Positions 8,544 to 16,795 of a stretch of 64,000 nt of DNA are shown here, piece after piece. A model generated the notes under the pieces. The model was not told the DNA's origin, made no database searches, and saw nothing but the letters and a program-made list of their open reading frames with translations. Position 1 is the stretch's first letter; every line of letters begins with the position of its first letter. The stretch is from contig NZ_JACDUR010000003.1 of the NCBI RefSeq assembly GCF_013761175.1, positions 839,199 through 903,198 on the forward strand. Reading direction: 5' to 3'. The position numbers and the translations under genes were made by a program. The DNA comes from Nonomuraea soli (lineage in GTDB: Bacteria; Actinomycetota; Actinomycetes; Streptosporangiales; Streptosporangiaceae).

Positions 8544-9505
8544 TCACCGAGCTCTCGCCCGCGGTCAGGGTCGTGGCCCTGGGCGAGAGCGCGCACAACA
8601 TCACCGAGTTCTACGAGCTGAAGGACCGGATCCTGCGCTATCTGGCAGAGGAGCACGGGTTCACGGCCTTCGTGATGGAATCCGGGTTCGCCGAGGGCCT
8701 GGCGGTCGACGCCTGGGTCCGGGGCGGCCCCGGCGACGTCACCGACGTCTCCCGCGACGGCATCACCTACCGGTTCGGTGAGAACGACGCCATGCGGCGG
8801 CAGCTCGCGTGGATGCGCTCGGCCGGGGTCGGCTTCTACGGGATGGACCTGCCCGGTTCCTCCACCTCGCCCGGCCCTGCCGTGCGGGTCGTCACCGATC
8901 GCATGCCGGGCGTGGACCCGGAGCTGGTGCGCCTGAGCGACCTCGGCGGCAGGACCGAGGCGGCTGTCCGCTTCGCGGCCCTTCCCGGCCCTGACCGCGA
9001 CCGGCTGCTGTCGGGCCTGCGGGCGCTGGCGGAACGGGCGCTCGCCGATCCGGACCCGGTCGTACGGCAGGCGGCCGCCTCGCTGCGCGCCTTCCTCCAG
9101 GAGCTGCGGCCGGTCCCCGACGGGGAGCCGTACCCTCGGGAGGTCTTCATGGCCGACACCGTGCGCTGGGTCCTGGAACGTGAGGAGCGAGTGGTGGTCA
9201 GCGCCCACAACGTGCACGTGCGGCGCACGCCGTTCGAGGGCAGGCCGATGATGGGCGAGCTGCTGCATCGCGCCCTGGGCGACCGGCTCGCCGTCGTCGG
9301 CCTGACGTACGGCTCCGGCCCGGTGATCCGTTTCGTGGAGCGCTCGCCGCGCCCCTTCGACTGCGATGTCCTGCTGGAGGAGCGCGAGCCCGGCGTGCCG
9401 CCCGAGGCGGGACAGGAGTACGACGCGGTCGTGCATCTGGAGCGGGCCACACTGATCCCCGGCGCGTACGAAAGGCTGCGCGCCGAGTTCGAGGAGTACC
9501 GATGA
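8525..9505 (+). CDS. Erythromycin esterase-like hydrolase
   Basis: 326-residue protein of the erythromycin esterase (EreA/EreB-like) superfamily. Visible hallmarks are GESAHNITEFYELKDRI with the general-base His region, the following Glu in MESGF, and the late SAHNVHVRR motif. Family members include macrolide esterases and many uncharacterised hydrolases, so macrolide resistance is not implied. The start is taken at the ATG at 8525, which overlaps the end of the binding-protein gene by 19 bases. It has no strong ribosome binding site, so coupling to upstream translation is likely. The stop overlaps the next gene by ATGA. Its position in a peptide-import operon suggests it acts on an imported ester or amide. 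Confidence 0.82.
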   Translation: MVFPQLITELSPAVRVVALGESAHNITEFYELKDRILRYLAEEHGFTAFVMESGFAEGLAVDAWVRGGPGDVTDVSRDGITYRFGENDAMRRQLAWMRSAGVGFYGMDLPGSSTSPGPAVRVVTDRMPGVDPELVRLSDLGGRTEAAVRFAALPGPDRDRLLSGLRALAERALADPDPVVRQAAASLRAFLQELRPVPDGEPYPREVFMADTVRWVLEREERVVVSAHNVHVRRTPFEGRPMMGELLHRALGDRLAVVGLTYGSGPVIRFVERSPRPFDCDVLLEEREPGVPPEAGQEYDAVVHLERATLIPGAYERLRAEFEEYR

Positions 9506-11457
9506 ACTACCCGCCCGCCAGGACCGTCGGCGTCGTCGAGGACGTCGCCGGGATCGCGGTACCCGATCCGTACCGATGGCTGGAGGAGGAGACGCCGGAG
9601 GTACGGGCGTGGCAGCGGGAGCAGGCCGCGCTGGCCACCTCCGTGATCTTCGACGGCGTCGACGTGGATGCCGTCCGTGACCTCGTCCTGGCCTACGACG
9701 CCGGGTCCCGGCCCGCTCTGCCCCGGTATGCGGCTGGGCTCTGGTTCCGCGCCTCCGGCTCGGGCGTCGTCGCCTCCCGCCTGCCGTACGGGGAAGGACG
9801 TGAGGTCCTCTCGCTGGACGAAGGCGTGTTGTCGTGGCTGGCTCCCTCGCCCGACGGTCAGGTCCTGGCCGCGGGGATCTGCGACGACGGCAGCGAGCAC
9901 AACACGATCCGGCTCGTCGAGGTCGGCAGCGGGCGCCCGCTCGACGGTCCCGTGCAGGTCCTGCACAGCGCCTGGGCGGGCGGGGTGTCGTGGCTGCCCG
10001 ACAGCAGCGGGTTCTACTTCTTCGCGCTCACCGGCTCGCCGGAGGAGTTCCAGCAGGCGGTGTTCGTCCACAGGCTGGGGACGGGCACCGCGCTGGAGCC
10101 GGTGCCGGTGGGAACATCGAAGGAGTACACCCTCATCCAGGCGAGCACGTCATGGGAGGTCGCCAGTCACCGGGTGGGCAGCCCGATCCCCGTCGCGGTC
10201 AGGCGGCCGGGGCAGGAGTGGCGGCCGTTCATCACCGACTGCCCGGGCACTATCGCCGGCCACATCGTCGGCGACCACTATCTCGCCGTGACGGACGTCG
10301 GCGCCCCGCGCGGGAGGGTCGTCGCGATCGCGCTCGACGATCCCGACGACTGGACCGAGCTCGTCCCGGAAGGCGACACGGTGCTCCGCTCGCTCACGCC
10401 CGTGGGGGATCGGCTGTATCTGAGCGAGTTCGACCAGGTCTTCGCCCGGGTGCGGATCCTCGACCGGGCGGGGACGATGGTCGGTGAGGTGCCGCTGCCC
10501 GCACGCGGGGCGCTGTCCGCGCCGTTCTTCCCGCTGACCGGGCTGGCCGTGGGCAACCCGGCGCCCTGCTTCGTCTTCGCGTTCTCGACGCTGACCAGCT
10601 CGTGGGGGGTGTACAGCCACCGGCCAGGCGGCGACCTCGAAACGCTCGCCGCCCCCTCGGTGACCCTCGACGCCACGATCGGGGAGGGCAGGGCGATCGC
10701 CCCCGACGGCGTGGCCGTGCCGTACCACGTGGTCTCGGGCGGTTCGACCGGCGCCCCCGTGCTGGTGTCCGCGTACGGCGCCGCCAACGTGCCCCTGCTG
10801 CCCGCCTACCAGCCTGATCTGGCCGCCTTCGTCGCCGCGGGCGGCACCCTGGTCCAGGCCTACCCGCGCGGAGGCGGCGAGTTCGGCCGCGACTGGTGGC
10901 TGGCCGCGCACCGCGAACGCAAGCACGTGCGCGACGCCGACCTCGTCGCGGTCGCCGAGCACCTGATCGCCACCGGTCTGGCCGCTCCCGACCGGCTCGC
11001 CCTGACCGGCGGGTCCGACGGCGGCCTGATGTGCGGCGTCGCCGCCACCACCCGCCCCGACCTGTGGCGTGCCGTCCTGCCGCGCGCGCCCCTGCTCGAC
11101 CTGATCGGCGGCACCCGCGACCCGTACCTGGACTTCGTCATCAGGAAGGCCTGGGGAGACCCGGACGATCCCGAGGATGTGCGGCGTTTCCTGCGGTTGT
11201 CGCCCTACGAGCTGATCCGCCCCGGCGTCTTCCCCGCGGTCTACCTGCAGGCGGGCGCCACCGACCCGCGGTGCCGTCCCTGGCACGCGCGCAAGTTCGC
11301 CGCCCGCCTGCAGGCCGCGCAGGAGGGCGAGGCCCCGATCCTCGTGCACGTCTTCGAGAACGCCGGGCACGGTGCGGCGACCGGCCACGACGTCGCGGTG
11401 GAGCAGGACACCGAGTGGCTGGCGTTCCTGATCAGGAGTCTTGGCCTGCGGATCTGA
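9502..11457 (+). CDS. Prolyl oligopeptidase family S9 serine peptidase
   Basis: 651-residue cytosolic peptidase cleaving short peptides, typically after proline. The N-terminal DPYRWLEEE motif and the beta-propeller region precede a C-terminal alpha/beta hydrolase domain. The catalytic triad can be assigned as Ser505 in GGSDGG, Asp588 in GATDPRC and His623 in ENAGHG. Start ATG overlaps the previous stop (ATGA). As the last gene of the importer operon it would break down imported peptides. Its final 26 bases overlap the 3' end of the convergent PucR regulator gene, so the two transcripts are antisense to each other there. Confidence 0.94.
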   Translation: MNYPPARTVGVVEDVAGIAVPDPYRWLEEETPEVRAWQREQAALATSVIFDGVDVDAVRDLVLAYDAGSRPALPRYAAGLWFRASGSGVVASRLPYGEGREVLSLDEGVLSWLAPSPDGQVLAAGICDDGSEHNTIRLVEVGSGRPLDGPVQVLHSAWAGGVSWLPDSSGFYFFALTGSPEEFQQAVFVHRLGTGTALEPVPVGTSKEYTLIQASTSWEVASHRVGSPIPVAVRRPGQEWRPFITDCPGTIAGHIVGDHYLAVTDVGAPRGRVVAIALDDPDDWTELVPEGDTVLRSLTPVGDRLYLSEFDQVFARVRILDRAGTMVGEVPLPARGALSAPFFPLTGLAVGNPAPCFVFAFSTLTSSWGVYSHRPGGDLETLAAPSVTLDATIGEGRAIAPDGVAVPYHVVSGGSTGAPVLVSAYGAANVPLLPAYQPDLAAFVAAGGTLVQAYPRGGGEFGRDWWLAAHRERKHVRDADLVAVAEHLIATGLAAPDRLALTGGSDGGLMCGVAATTRPDLWRAVLPRAPLLDLIGGTRDPYLDFVIRKAWGDPDDPEDVRRFLRLSPYELIRPGVFPAVYLQAGATDPRCRPWHARKFAARLQAAQEGEAPILVHVFENAGHGAATGHDVAVEQDTEWLAFLIRSLGLRI

Positions 11458-13027
11458 TCGACATCAGGCGCAGCTGCAGCATGGCCGCCAGCCGGGCGGC
11501 CGGGTCGGCGAGGTCGATCCTGCCGACCTCGGCGGCCCGCCGGAGCCGGTAGCGGAACGTGTTCGGGTGCACGTACATGGCCGCGGCGGCGACCGCCACG
11601 TCGCCGAAGGCGTCGAGCCACGCGCGCAGCGTCTCGACCAGGCTGGCCTGGTGTTCCCTGTCGTAGGCCACGATCCTGGCGATCGCTCCGCTCGGCAGGT
11701 CGGCCCGCGGGACCAGGTCGGCCAGCTCCAGCAGCAGCGCCTCCACATGGACGTCGTCGAGCAGGGCCACCTGCTGGTCGAGCACCCCGGCACGCAGGAC
11801 CCGCAGGGCCTGCTCCGCGCCGGAGCGCGACCTGGCCAGGGCGGAGCTGTCCCTGGCCGGCCGGCCGACGCCGATCAGCGGGCGCAGGCGGGAACCGACC
11901 CGGCCCAGGAACTCCGTCGCGATCAGGGTGGCGCGCTCCTCCGCGTCATCGCGGGCCAGCGGCAGGATGCCGTACGCCACGTCACCGATCAGCGCGGCGA
12001 CGGCGCGCGGGTGGATCGCGGTGAGGTGCATCGCGAAGGCGTCGGCCAGACGCTTGCGCTCGGCGCCCACCTGGGCGGGCGTCTCGGTCGCCGACGGCGC
12101 GACGGTGAGGGCGAGGACCACCGTGGGCTCGTCCTTCAGCCCGAGCCGCCGCACGGCCTCGCGGCCTTCAGGACCGCTCTCCAGCGCGGTCGCCAGCAGG
12201 TCGGCGCGCAGCCGGCGTTCGCTGTCGGCGTCGGCACGCTGCCACACCATGTGCATCGCGACGAGTTTGGAGGCCTCGTGGAGCGCCTGGCCGCGCTCCT
12301 CGCTCAGAGGTTCCGGCACGACGACCCAGATCGTGCCGAGGATCTCGTCGCCGGCACGCACGGCGATCGCGGCCCTCGGCAGCTCGCCCGTCTCGGGCAG
12401 CGGCGCCACGAACACCGGCCGATCGCTGCGGTAGATCGCCTGGAACACCCCGCGCTCCTCCAGGATGCGGGTGAAATGCGGAGGGACCTGGCGGCCCAGG
12501 ATCGTCTGGACCCGCGAGGGGTCCGCCTCGTCCTGGCGCCCGGAGAAGGCCAGCAGCCGCGAATGGCGATCCTCGATGGTGACGGGCGCGTCGAGCAGGG
12601 CCGCGATGGCGTTGGCCACGGCGAACAGATCACCCGCGCGGGTCCGGCCACCCGTGTCGTACGGATCACCGGCGCCGGTCAGCGTGCGGAGCATGCCGGT
12701 CAGGTCGTTCCACGACGCGCCGCGGGCGAAGGCCAGGACGACGACGCCCGACTCCTTCGCCGCCGCGACGAGGTCCTCGTCGGGTTCGACCGGCGCCCTG
12801 ACCACCAGGCCCACGGCGCCCTTCCTGCCGAGCCGGGCGACCACGTCGGCGAGGTCACCGTGCAGACCCACCCCGAGAACCAGGGCGTCGCCGGGCAACT
12901 CGGGCTCGTCGAGCGGGTCGTAGATCACCACGCCGCCGATCTCGGCCGGTCTCACGTCGCCGCAGACCACGTCGAGGATGGTCGAGCCGAGCTCCTCCAG
13001 CAGGTGGGTCAAGGGTGCTTTCCGCAT
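11432..13027 (-). CDS. PucR-family transcriptional regulator
   Basis: 531-residue regulator. The N-terminal half carries a PucR-type ligand-sensing domain (VVCGDVRPAEIGGVVIYDP start) and a central GGDEF-related CdaR-like region; the C-terminal 60 residues form the PucR helix-turn-helix, recognisable by MYVHPNTFRYRLRRAAE. Family members control purine, amino-acid or other nitrogen-compound metabolism. It is the last of three genes read leftwards (GNAT, racemase, this), with 21 bases between the racemase stop and its start. It is therefore the likely local regulator of the amino-acid operon and perhaps of the facing peptide-import operon. The effector is unknown. Confidence 0.9.
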   Translation of the reverse strand: MRKAPLTHLLEELGSTILDVVCGDVRPAEIGGVVIYDPLDEPELPGDALVLGVGLHGDLADVVARLGRKGAVGLVVRAPVEPDEDLVAAAKESGVVVLAFARGASWNDLTGMLRTLTGAGDPYDTGGRTRAGDLFAVANAIAALLDAPVTIEDRHSRLLAFSGRQDEADPSRVQTILGRQVPPHFTRILEERGVFQAIYRSDRPVFVAPLPETGELPRAAIAVRAGDEILGTIWVVVPEPLSEERGQALHEASKLVAMHMVWQRADADSERRLRADLLATALESGPEGREAVRRLGLKDEPTVVLALTVAPSATETPAQVGAERKRLADAFAMHLTAIHPRAVAALIGDVAYGILPLARDDAEERATLIATEFLGRVGSRLRPLIGVGRPARDSSALARSRSGAEQALRVLRAGVLDQQVALLDDVHVEALLLELADLVPRADLPSGAIARIVAYDREHQASLVETLRAWLDAFGDVAVAAAAMYVHPNTFRYRLRRAAEVGRIDLADPAARLAAMLQLRLMSIRSAGQDS

Positions 13028-13048
13028 GTCGACTTCATGGTAGTTGGG

Positions 13049-14146
13049 CTATACGGCCACCCAGGTCGTCGAGACCGTCACCTCGTCGAGCAGCTCGGGA
13101 ACGGGGGAGACGCCCAGCCCCGGGCCGGTCGGCACGGCCAGGTGGCCGTCGGCGAGCTCGAACGGCGGCGTGATGTCGGTGTGGAAGTACCGGTCGGAGG
13201 CCGAGGTGTCGCCGGGCAGGAGGAAGTTCGGCAGCGCCGCGAGCGCGACGTTCGCCGCCCGGCCCAGGCCGGTCTCCAGCATGCCGCCGCACCAGACGGG
13301 CACGCCGTGGGCCGCGCACACGTCGTGGATGCGCCTGGCCTCCAGATACCCGCCGACGCGTCCCGGCTTGATGTTGACGATCTGGCAGGCCTTCATCGTG
13401 ATCGCGGCGGCGGCGGCCCTGGCGTCGACGATGGACTCGTCGAGGCAGATCGGGGTCCTCAGCCGCCTGGCGAGTTCGGCGTGGCCCGGCAGGTCGTCCT
13501 CGGCCAGGGGCTGCTCCAGGAGCAGCAGGTCGAAGGCGTCGAGACCGGCCAGGTGGCCCGCGTGGTGCGGGCTGTAGGACGCGTTCGCGTCGACCTGGAG
13601 CGGGATGTCACCGAAACGCTCGCGCACGGCCCTGACCGGCTCGATGTCCCAGCCGGGTTCGATCTTCAGCTTGATGCGCCTGTAGCCCGCCTCCAGGTAG
13701 CCGCCGACCGTGTCGAGGAGCTCGGGGACGGTGTTCGTGATGCCCACCGAGACGCCGCACGGGACCTCGGTCCTCGTCGCGCCGAGGGCGTGGCTCAGCG
13801 GCTGGCCGTGGGCGCGCAGGTCGGCGTCGAGGATCGCCATCTCCAGGGCGGCCTTGGCCGTGCGGTGGCCCTTGAACTCCGCGAGCGCCGGGGCGACGTG
13901 GTGCGCGCTGCGCACATGCCTGATCGCCGGGATCAGGTGGCGTGCCAGGACGTCGGCGGCGGCGTGGGTGTACTCCGAGGAGTAGAGGGGCGCGGTGCCC
14001 GCGCCGCATTCGCCCCAGCCCTCGGCCTCGTCGGTGACGGCACGCAGAAGTACGGCCTCGCGCACGGTCTCGGTGCCGAAGCTGGTGCGGAAGGGGGTGA
14101 CCAGCGGCATGCGGACGGTGCGGACCTCGACTGCGGTGATCTTCAT
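13049..14146 (-). CDS. N-succinylamino acid racemase / o-succinylbenzoate synthase family enzyme
   Basis: Enolase-superfamily enzyme of 365 residues. The catalytic set of the muconate-lactonizing subgroup is complete: K159-x-K161 (KLKIEPG), metal ligands D186, E211 and D236, and K260 in NIKPGRVGG. The N-terminal TPFRTSFGTET and WGEC motifs are typical of the NSAR/OSBS group rather than dipeptide epimerases. Menaquinone genes are absent here, whereas a GNAT acyltransferase overlaps its start by 4 bases. That pairing is the known NSAR context, where D-amino acids are N-succinylated, racemised and deacylated. N-succinylamino acid racemase is therefore the preferred call; dual OSBS activity cannot be excluded. 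The open frame continues upstream but only as a shadow of the GNAT gene. Confidence 0.87.
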   Translation of the reverse strand: MKITAVEVRTVRMPLVTPFRTSFGTETVREAVLLRAVTDEAEGWGECGAGTAPLYSSEYTHAAADVLARHLIPAIRHVRSAHHVAPALAEFKGHRTAKAALEMAILDADLRAHGQPLSHALGATRTEVPCGVSVGITNTVPELLDTVGGYLEAGYRRIKLKIEPGWDIEPVRAVRERFGDIPLQVDANASYSPHHAGHLAGLDAFDLLLLEQPLAEDDLPGHAELARRLRTPICLDESIVDARAAAAAITMKACQIVNIKPGRVGGYLEARRIHDVCAAHGVPVWCGGMLETGLGRAANVALAALPNFLLPGDTSASDRYFHTDITPPFELADGHLAVPTGPGLGVSPVPELLDEVTVSTTWVAV

Positions 14147-14934
14147 GCTCGCTCCACGGTGTACCAGCCGTTGCGGTCGAATCCGGTGATCCTGCCGCCG
14201 TCGGCGAGAAGGCCGCCGAGCACGTCCCGGAGGGCCGTGCGCCAGTCGGCGGCGAGGTCGGGGGTGTGCTCGCGCATGGTCTCGATGTCGGCGGGGACGG
14301 CGACCTTCACCGTGCGCGCGGTGGTGCGACGCTCCTCGGGGCCGCCGTGGTGTCCCGTCGCCAGCAGGGCGGGAACCGGCCCGGCGCCGGTGTGACGGAT
14401 CTTGCCCGCACACGCGGCCTCCACGTCGTGCGATTCGAGCCGCCATCGCACGAACAGCCGGTCGGTGGGGTCGTCCCGGTTGATGTCGTCGTCCATCGGG
14501 CCGTAGAAGTCGGGAAGGTACTCCGTCGGCTCGGCCGCCAGCTTGGCCAGGTTGAAGTAGGCGTTGCGGCGGACCAGCGGGTCGAAGGTCCACCAGATCT
14601 CGCCCGCGCCGCGCGCCAGCGCCCACTCGCGCTGGTGCAGCTTCAGCGCGAAGCCCACGCTGCGTCCCCGCGCCCGCGACGCCACTCCGGCGATGTGGCT
14701 GTGCAGCGCCTCGCAGGCGGGCGGTGCGAAGAAGCCGAAGCACGCCCCGACCAGCTCGCCCCCGTCGAAGGCGCCGCTGACGTAGCCGCCCGCCTTCGCG
14801 AGCGCGCGCAGGAAGTCGGCGGTCACCGGCGGGTTGCTCGCCCCCGTCCGCCAGATCTGTTCGTACAGGCGTCGCACGGCTTCCAGGTCGCTGACGCTGT
14901 CGAGGAGGCGGATGTCTTCGATCACGCCGGTCAT
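14143..14934 (-). CDS. GNAT-type acyltransferase, candidate amino-acid N-succinyltransferase
   Basis: 263-residue acetyltransferase-fold protein. It shows an acyl-CoA binding segment of the GNAT type (HIAGVASRARGRSVGFALK), followed by the WWTFDPLVRRNAYFNLAKL motif characteristic of the group found beside N-succinylamino acid racemases. Its stop overlaps the racemase start by 4 bases, so the two are translationally coupled. Known family role in that context: transfer of succinyl (or another acyl group) from CoA to a D-amino acid. First gene of the leftward three-gene operon; its start faces an 75-base gap before a DUF5655-like gene. Donor and acceptor are inferred from context only. Confidence 0.82.
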   Translation of the reverse strand: MTGVIEDIRLLDSVSDLEAVRRLYEQIWRTGASNPPVTADFLRALAKAGGYVSGAFDGGELVGACFGFFAPPACEALHSHIAGVASRARGRSVGFALKLHQREWALARGAGEIWWTFDPLVRRNAYFNLAKLAAEPTEYLPDFYGPMDDDINRDDPTDRLFVRWRLESHDVEAACAGKIRHTGAGPVPALLATGHHGGPEERRTTARTVKVAVPADIETMREHTPDLAADWRTALRDVLGGLLADGGRITGFDRNGWYTVERA

Positions 14935-15009
14935 GGTTTCAGCAGGTGGCGTGGGTCAGCTGGTCGAGCCGGACGAAACGGGGGTGGTTGGTTCCGTCCG
15001 CTCGGACAA

Positions 15010-15390
15010 CTAGGAGTCGTTGGAGAGGTGACGCCCCTGGCCCACGTCGTAGGCCTCGCGGATCCACCCGGCGAAGGTCTCGTCGAGCTCGGCCGGGTCG
15101 GAGACGCGGAACGCGTGGACGTAGAGGCGTTTGGTGTAGGGGCTCACGTTGGTGACGCGCGGGTCCTCGACCGCCCGCTGCAGGTCGAAGTAGCCGCGGA
15201 GCCCGCGCGCGTCGAGCTTGGCGCCGGCGAACCCTCGCCGGGAGCCCTTGAAGGTGATCGCCGACTTGGCCACCGCGTAGGTGAAGGGGCCGCAGGCCTC
15301 CACCAGGCGCACAAGGCGGTGGTAGAGGTCAACGGAGGCGTCGGGCTTCCCGGCGAGGTGGTCGTCGACCGTCCAGATCCTCTGCTCCAT
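15010..15390 (-). CDS. DUF5655-like small protein
   Basis: 126-residue soluble protein beginning MEQRIWTVDDHL. The visible pattern, a VDLYHRLVRLVEACGPFTYAVAKSAI helix followed by FAGAKLDARGLRGYFDL, resembles the DUF5655 domain, a small alpha/beta fold of unknown function often found alone in actinobacteria. No catalytic motif stands out. It lies 9 bases downstream of the stop-side of the next leftward-reading gene (15400-15825), so the two probably share a transcript starting at about 15830. Function unknown. Confidence 0.6.
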   Translation of the reverse strand: MEQRIWTVDDHLAGKPDASVDLYHRLVRLVEACGPFTYAVAKSAITFKGSRRGFAGAKLDARGLRGYFDLQRAVEDPRVTNVSPYTKRLYVHAFRVSDPAELDETFAGWIREAYDVGQGRHLSNDS

Positions 15391-15399
15391 GGTCGGAAC

Positions 15400-15825
15400 C
15401 TAGCGGCCACCACCGACAGAATCGGCGTCCAGCGCGGCGGCGATCTTGCCGGCCATCACGGCGGCGGTGGGGCTGGGCTCACCCTTGTGGGCCCGGGCGG
15501 CGGAGTCGACGGCGACCAGGACGGTGTGGCGGAAGTCGTCGGCGGCGGCCGGGTCCTGCTGCTTGAGCAGGGCGACGGAGGCGGACAGGGCGGGCAGCAC
15601 GTGGTCGGCCATGGCCGCCGCGGTCTTGCCCTCGATGCGGACGCCCGGCTTCTTCTCGGCGAGCACGTGCCCGATCGGCCCGGTCGCGGCGTACAGGGAC
15701 AGGGAGCCGGCGGTGGCGGCCTTGTGGGGAGCGCCGGCCACGTCGGCGGCGGCCAGCAGGGCGACGGCGCCGTAGGCGGCCGAGCGGAGGGTGAGCTTGT
15801 CCTGGGCGGTGAGGGTGACAGACAT
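15400..15825 (-). CDS. Small Ala-rich protein of unknown function, paralogue of the gene at 1-177
   Basis: 141-residue protein starting MSVTLTAQDKLTLRSAAYG, with AGGAG about 8 bases upstream supporting the ATG at 15825 over longer in-frame extensions. It is helical and Ala-rich with no signal peptide or clear membrane segment. Its C-terminal 58 residues match the truncated gene at the left edge of the window (about 40 identities by eye), so this actinomycete carries at least two copies in opposite orientation. It is read divergently from the ArsR regulator at 15987 and shares the 161-base control region with it. I do not recognise the family. Confidence 0.72.
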   Translation of the reverse strand: MSVTLTAQDKLTLRSAAYGAVALLAAADVAGAPHKAATAGSLSLYAATGPIGHVLAEKKPGVRIEGKTAAAMADHVLPALSASVALLKQQDPAAADDFRHTVLVAVDSAARAHKGEPSPTAAVMAGKIAAALDADSVGGGR

Positions 15826-15936
15826 GGTGTGAGCTCCTGTGTTCGGTGGTGCGCTTCTCGATGGGTCAACAATCGCGCGCCGAACTGACAGCGGGCTGTC
15901 GCCGGGCTGACACGCCCGCTGATACGAACCGGCGGC

Positions 15937-15964
15937 CAATAGTTAGCCCTTGCGCTAACTGTTG
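15937..15964. promoter_or_regulatory. Dyad operator, probable ArsR site
   Basis: An inverted repeat with 11-base arms (one mismatch) around a 6-base spacer; the central arms AGTTAGC and GCTAACT are perfect. It lies 22 bases before the ArsR start and overlaps the proposed -35 and spacer of its promoter, the expected position for an autorepressor. Confidence 0.65.
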
Positions 15965-15978
15965 GGAATCGTTGATAC
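15950..15978 (+). promoter_or_regulatory. Promoter of the ArsR-SRPBCC-RibD-C operon (leaderless)
   Basis: TTGCGC at 15950-15955 and TGATAC at 15973-15978 are separated by 17 bases. Transcription would start at about 15985-15987, at the A of the ATG itself, implying a leaderless mRNA. No Shine-Dalgarno sequence is present before the ATG, in agreement. Confidence 0.55.
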
Positions 15979-15986
15979 TTAGCCTT

Positions 15987-16322
15987 ATGGCACAGTATTC
16001 GGCCCAGCTGGACGACGTGTTCGTCGCCCTCGCCGATCCGACCCGCCGGGCCGTCGTCCGGCGGCTCGGCCACGCGCCCACCAGCGTCGGCGACCTCGCC
16101 CGCGAGTTCCCGATGACCCTCCCGTCGTTCATGAAGCACGTGCGCACGCTCGAATCGAGCGGGCTCATCCGCACGGTCAAGCACGGGCGGGTGCGCACCT
16201 GCGTCCTCAACCGCGAGCGGCTCAGCCTCGTCGACGACTGGCTCGCCGACCAGCGCCGCATCTGGGAGGAGCGCACGGACCGCCTCGAAGAGTTCGTCAC
16301 CGATGAAAGGAACGAGCCGTGA
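15987..16322 (+). CDS. ArsR-family winged-helix regulator
   Basis: 111-residue metal-independent ArsR/SmtB-type regulator. The core FVALADPTRRAVVRRLGHAPTSVGDLAREFPMTLPSFMKHVRTLESSGLI shows the ArsR fold with recognition helix around residues 43-60; no metal-binding cysteine motif (ELCVCDL type) is present. The start at ATG 15987 is chosen because homologous sequence begins there and the promoter lies just upstream. Its stop overlaps the next start (GTGA). ArsR plus SRPBCC plus RibD-C cassettes are common in actinobacteria, usually autoregulated. The regulated ligand is unknown. Confidence 0.9.
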   Translation: MAQYSAQLDDVFVALADPTRRAVVRRLGHAPTSVGDLAREFPMTLPSFMKHVRTLESSGLIRTVKHGRVRTCVLNRERLSLVDDWLADQRRIWEERTDRLEEFVTDERNEP

Positions 16323-16795
16323 ATCCCGATCTCGACCTGGCGCTCCAGCGCGTCATCCGCGCCCCGCGCGCAACCGTCTGGCGTGCCTGGACCGACCCCT
16401 CGCGGCTCGCCAAGTGGTGGACACCCGCGCCGGCCCTCTGCCTGGTGGACCACCTGGAGCTGCGGCCCGGCGGGGCGTTCGTGACACGGTTCAGCGAGGA
16501 GGGGACCACGTTCGTCCCGCACATGGACGCGTGTTTCCTCGCCGTCGACGAGCTCGAGCGGATCGTGTTCACCAACGCCGTCGACAGCACCTGGCGTCCC
16601 GCGGCTCCCGACCCGGTCTCGATGACGGCCACCATCACCATGAGCGATCACCCGGACGGCACCGACTACCGCGTGCTCGTACGGCACGGCGACCCCGAAT
16701 CCCGCGCCCGCCACGAGAAGCTCGGCTTCGCCGACGGGTGGGGCACCGTCGCGGGCCAGCTCGCCGCACTCGTGGAAGGCGGGGACAGGTCATGA
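16319..16795 (+). CDS. SRPBCC (AHSA1-like) domain protein
   Basis: 158-residue single-domain START/SRPBCC protein. It begins with the hallmark LQRVIRAPRATVWRAWTDPSRLAKWW, and ends with the long C-terminal helix (EKLGFADGWGTVAGQLAALV), which covers a hydrophobic ligand pocket in this family. GTG start overlaps the ArsR stop by 4 bases and its own stop overlaps the next start by 4 bases, so all three proteins are made in coupled fashion. Probably a ligand-binding or stress protein; no enzymatic role can be claimed. Confidence 0.9.
   Translation: MNPDLDLALQRVIRAPRATVWRAWTDPSRLAKWWTPAPALCLVDHLELRPGGAFVTRFSEEGTTFVPHMDACFLAVDELERIVFTNAVDSTWRPAAPDPVSMTATITMSDHPDGTDYRVLVRHGDPESRARHEKLGFADGWGTVAGQLAALVEGGDRS

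Noticed and set aside
11441..14395. A 984-codon plus-strand frame
   Set aside because: Antisense to PucR, the racemase and GNAT genes; its sequence is low-complexity Arg/Gly/Asp/His with no domain.
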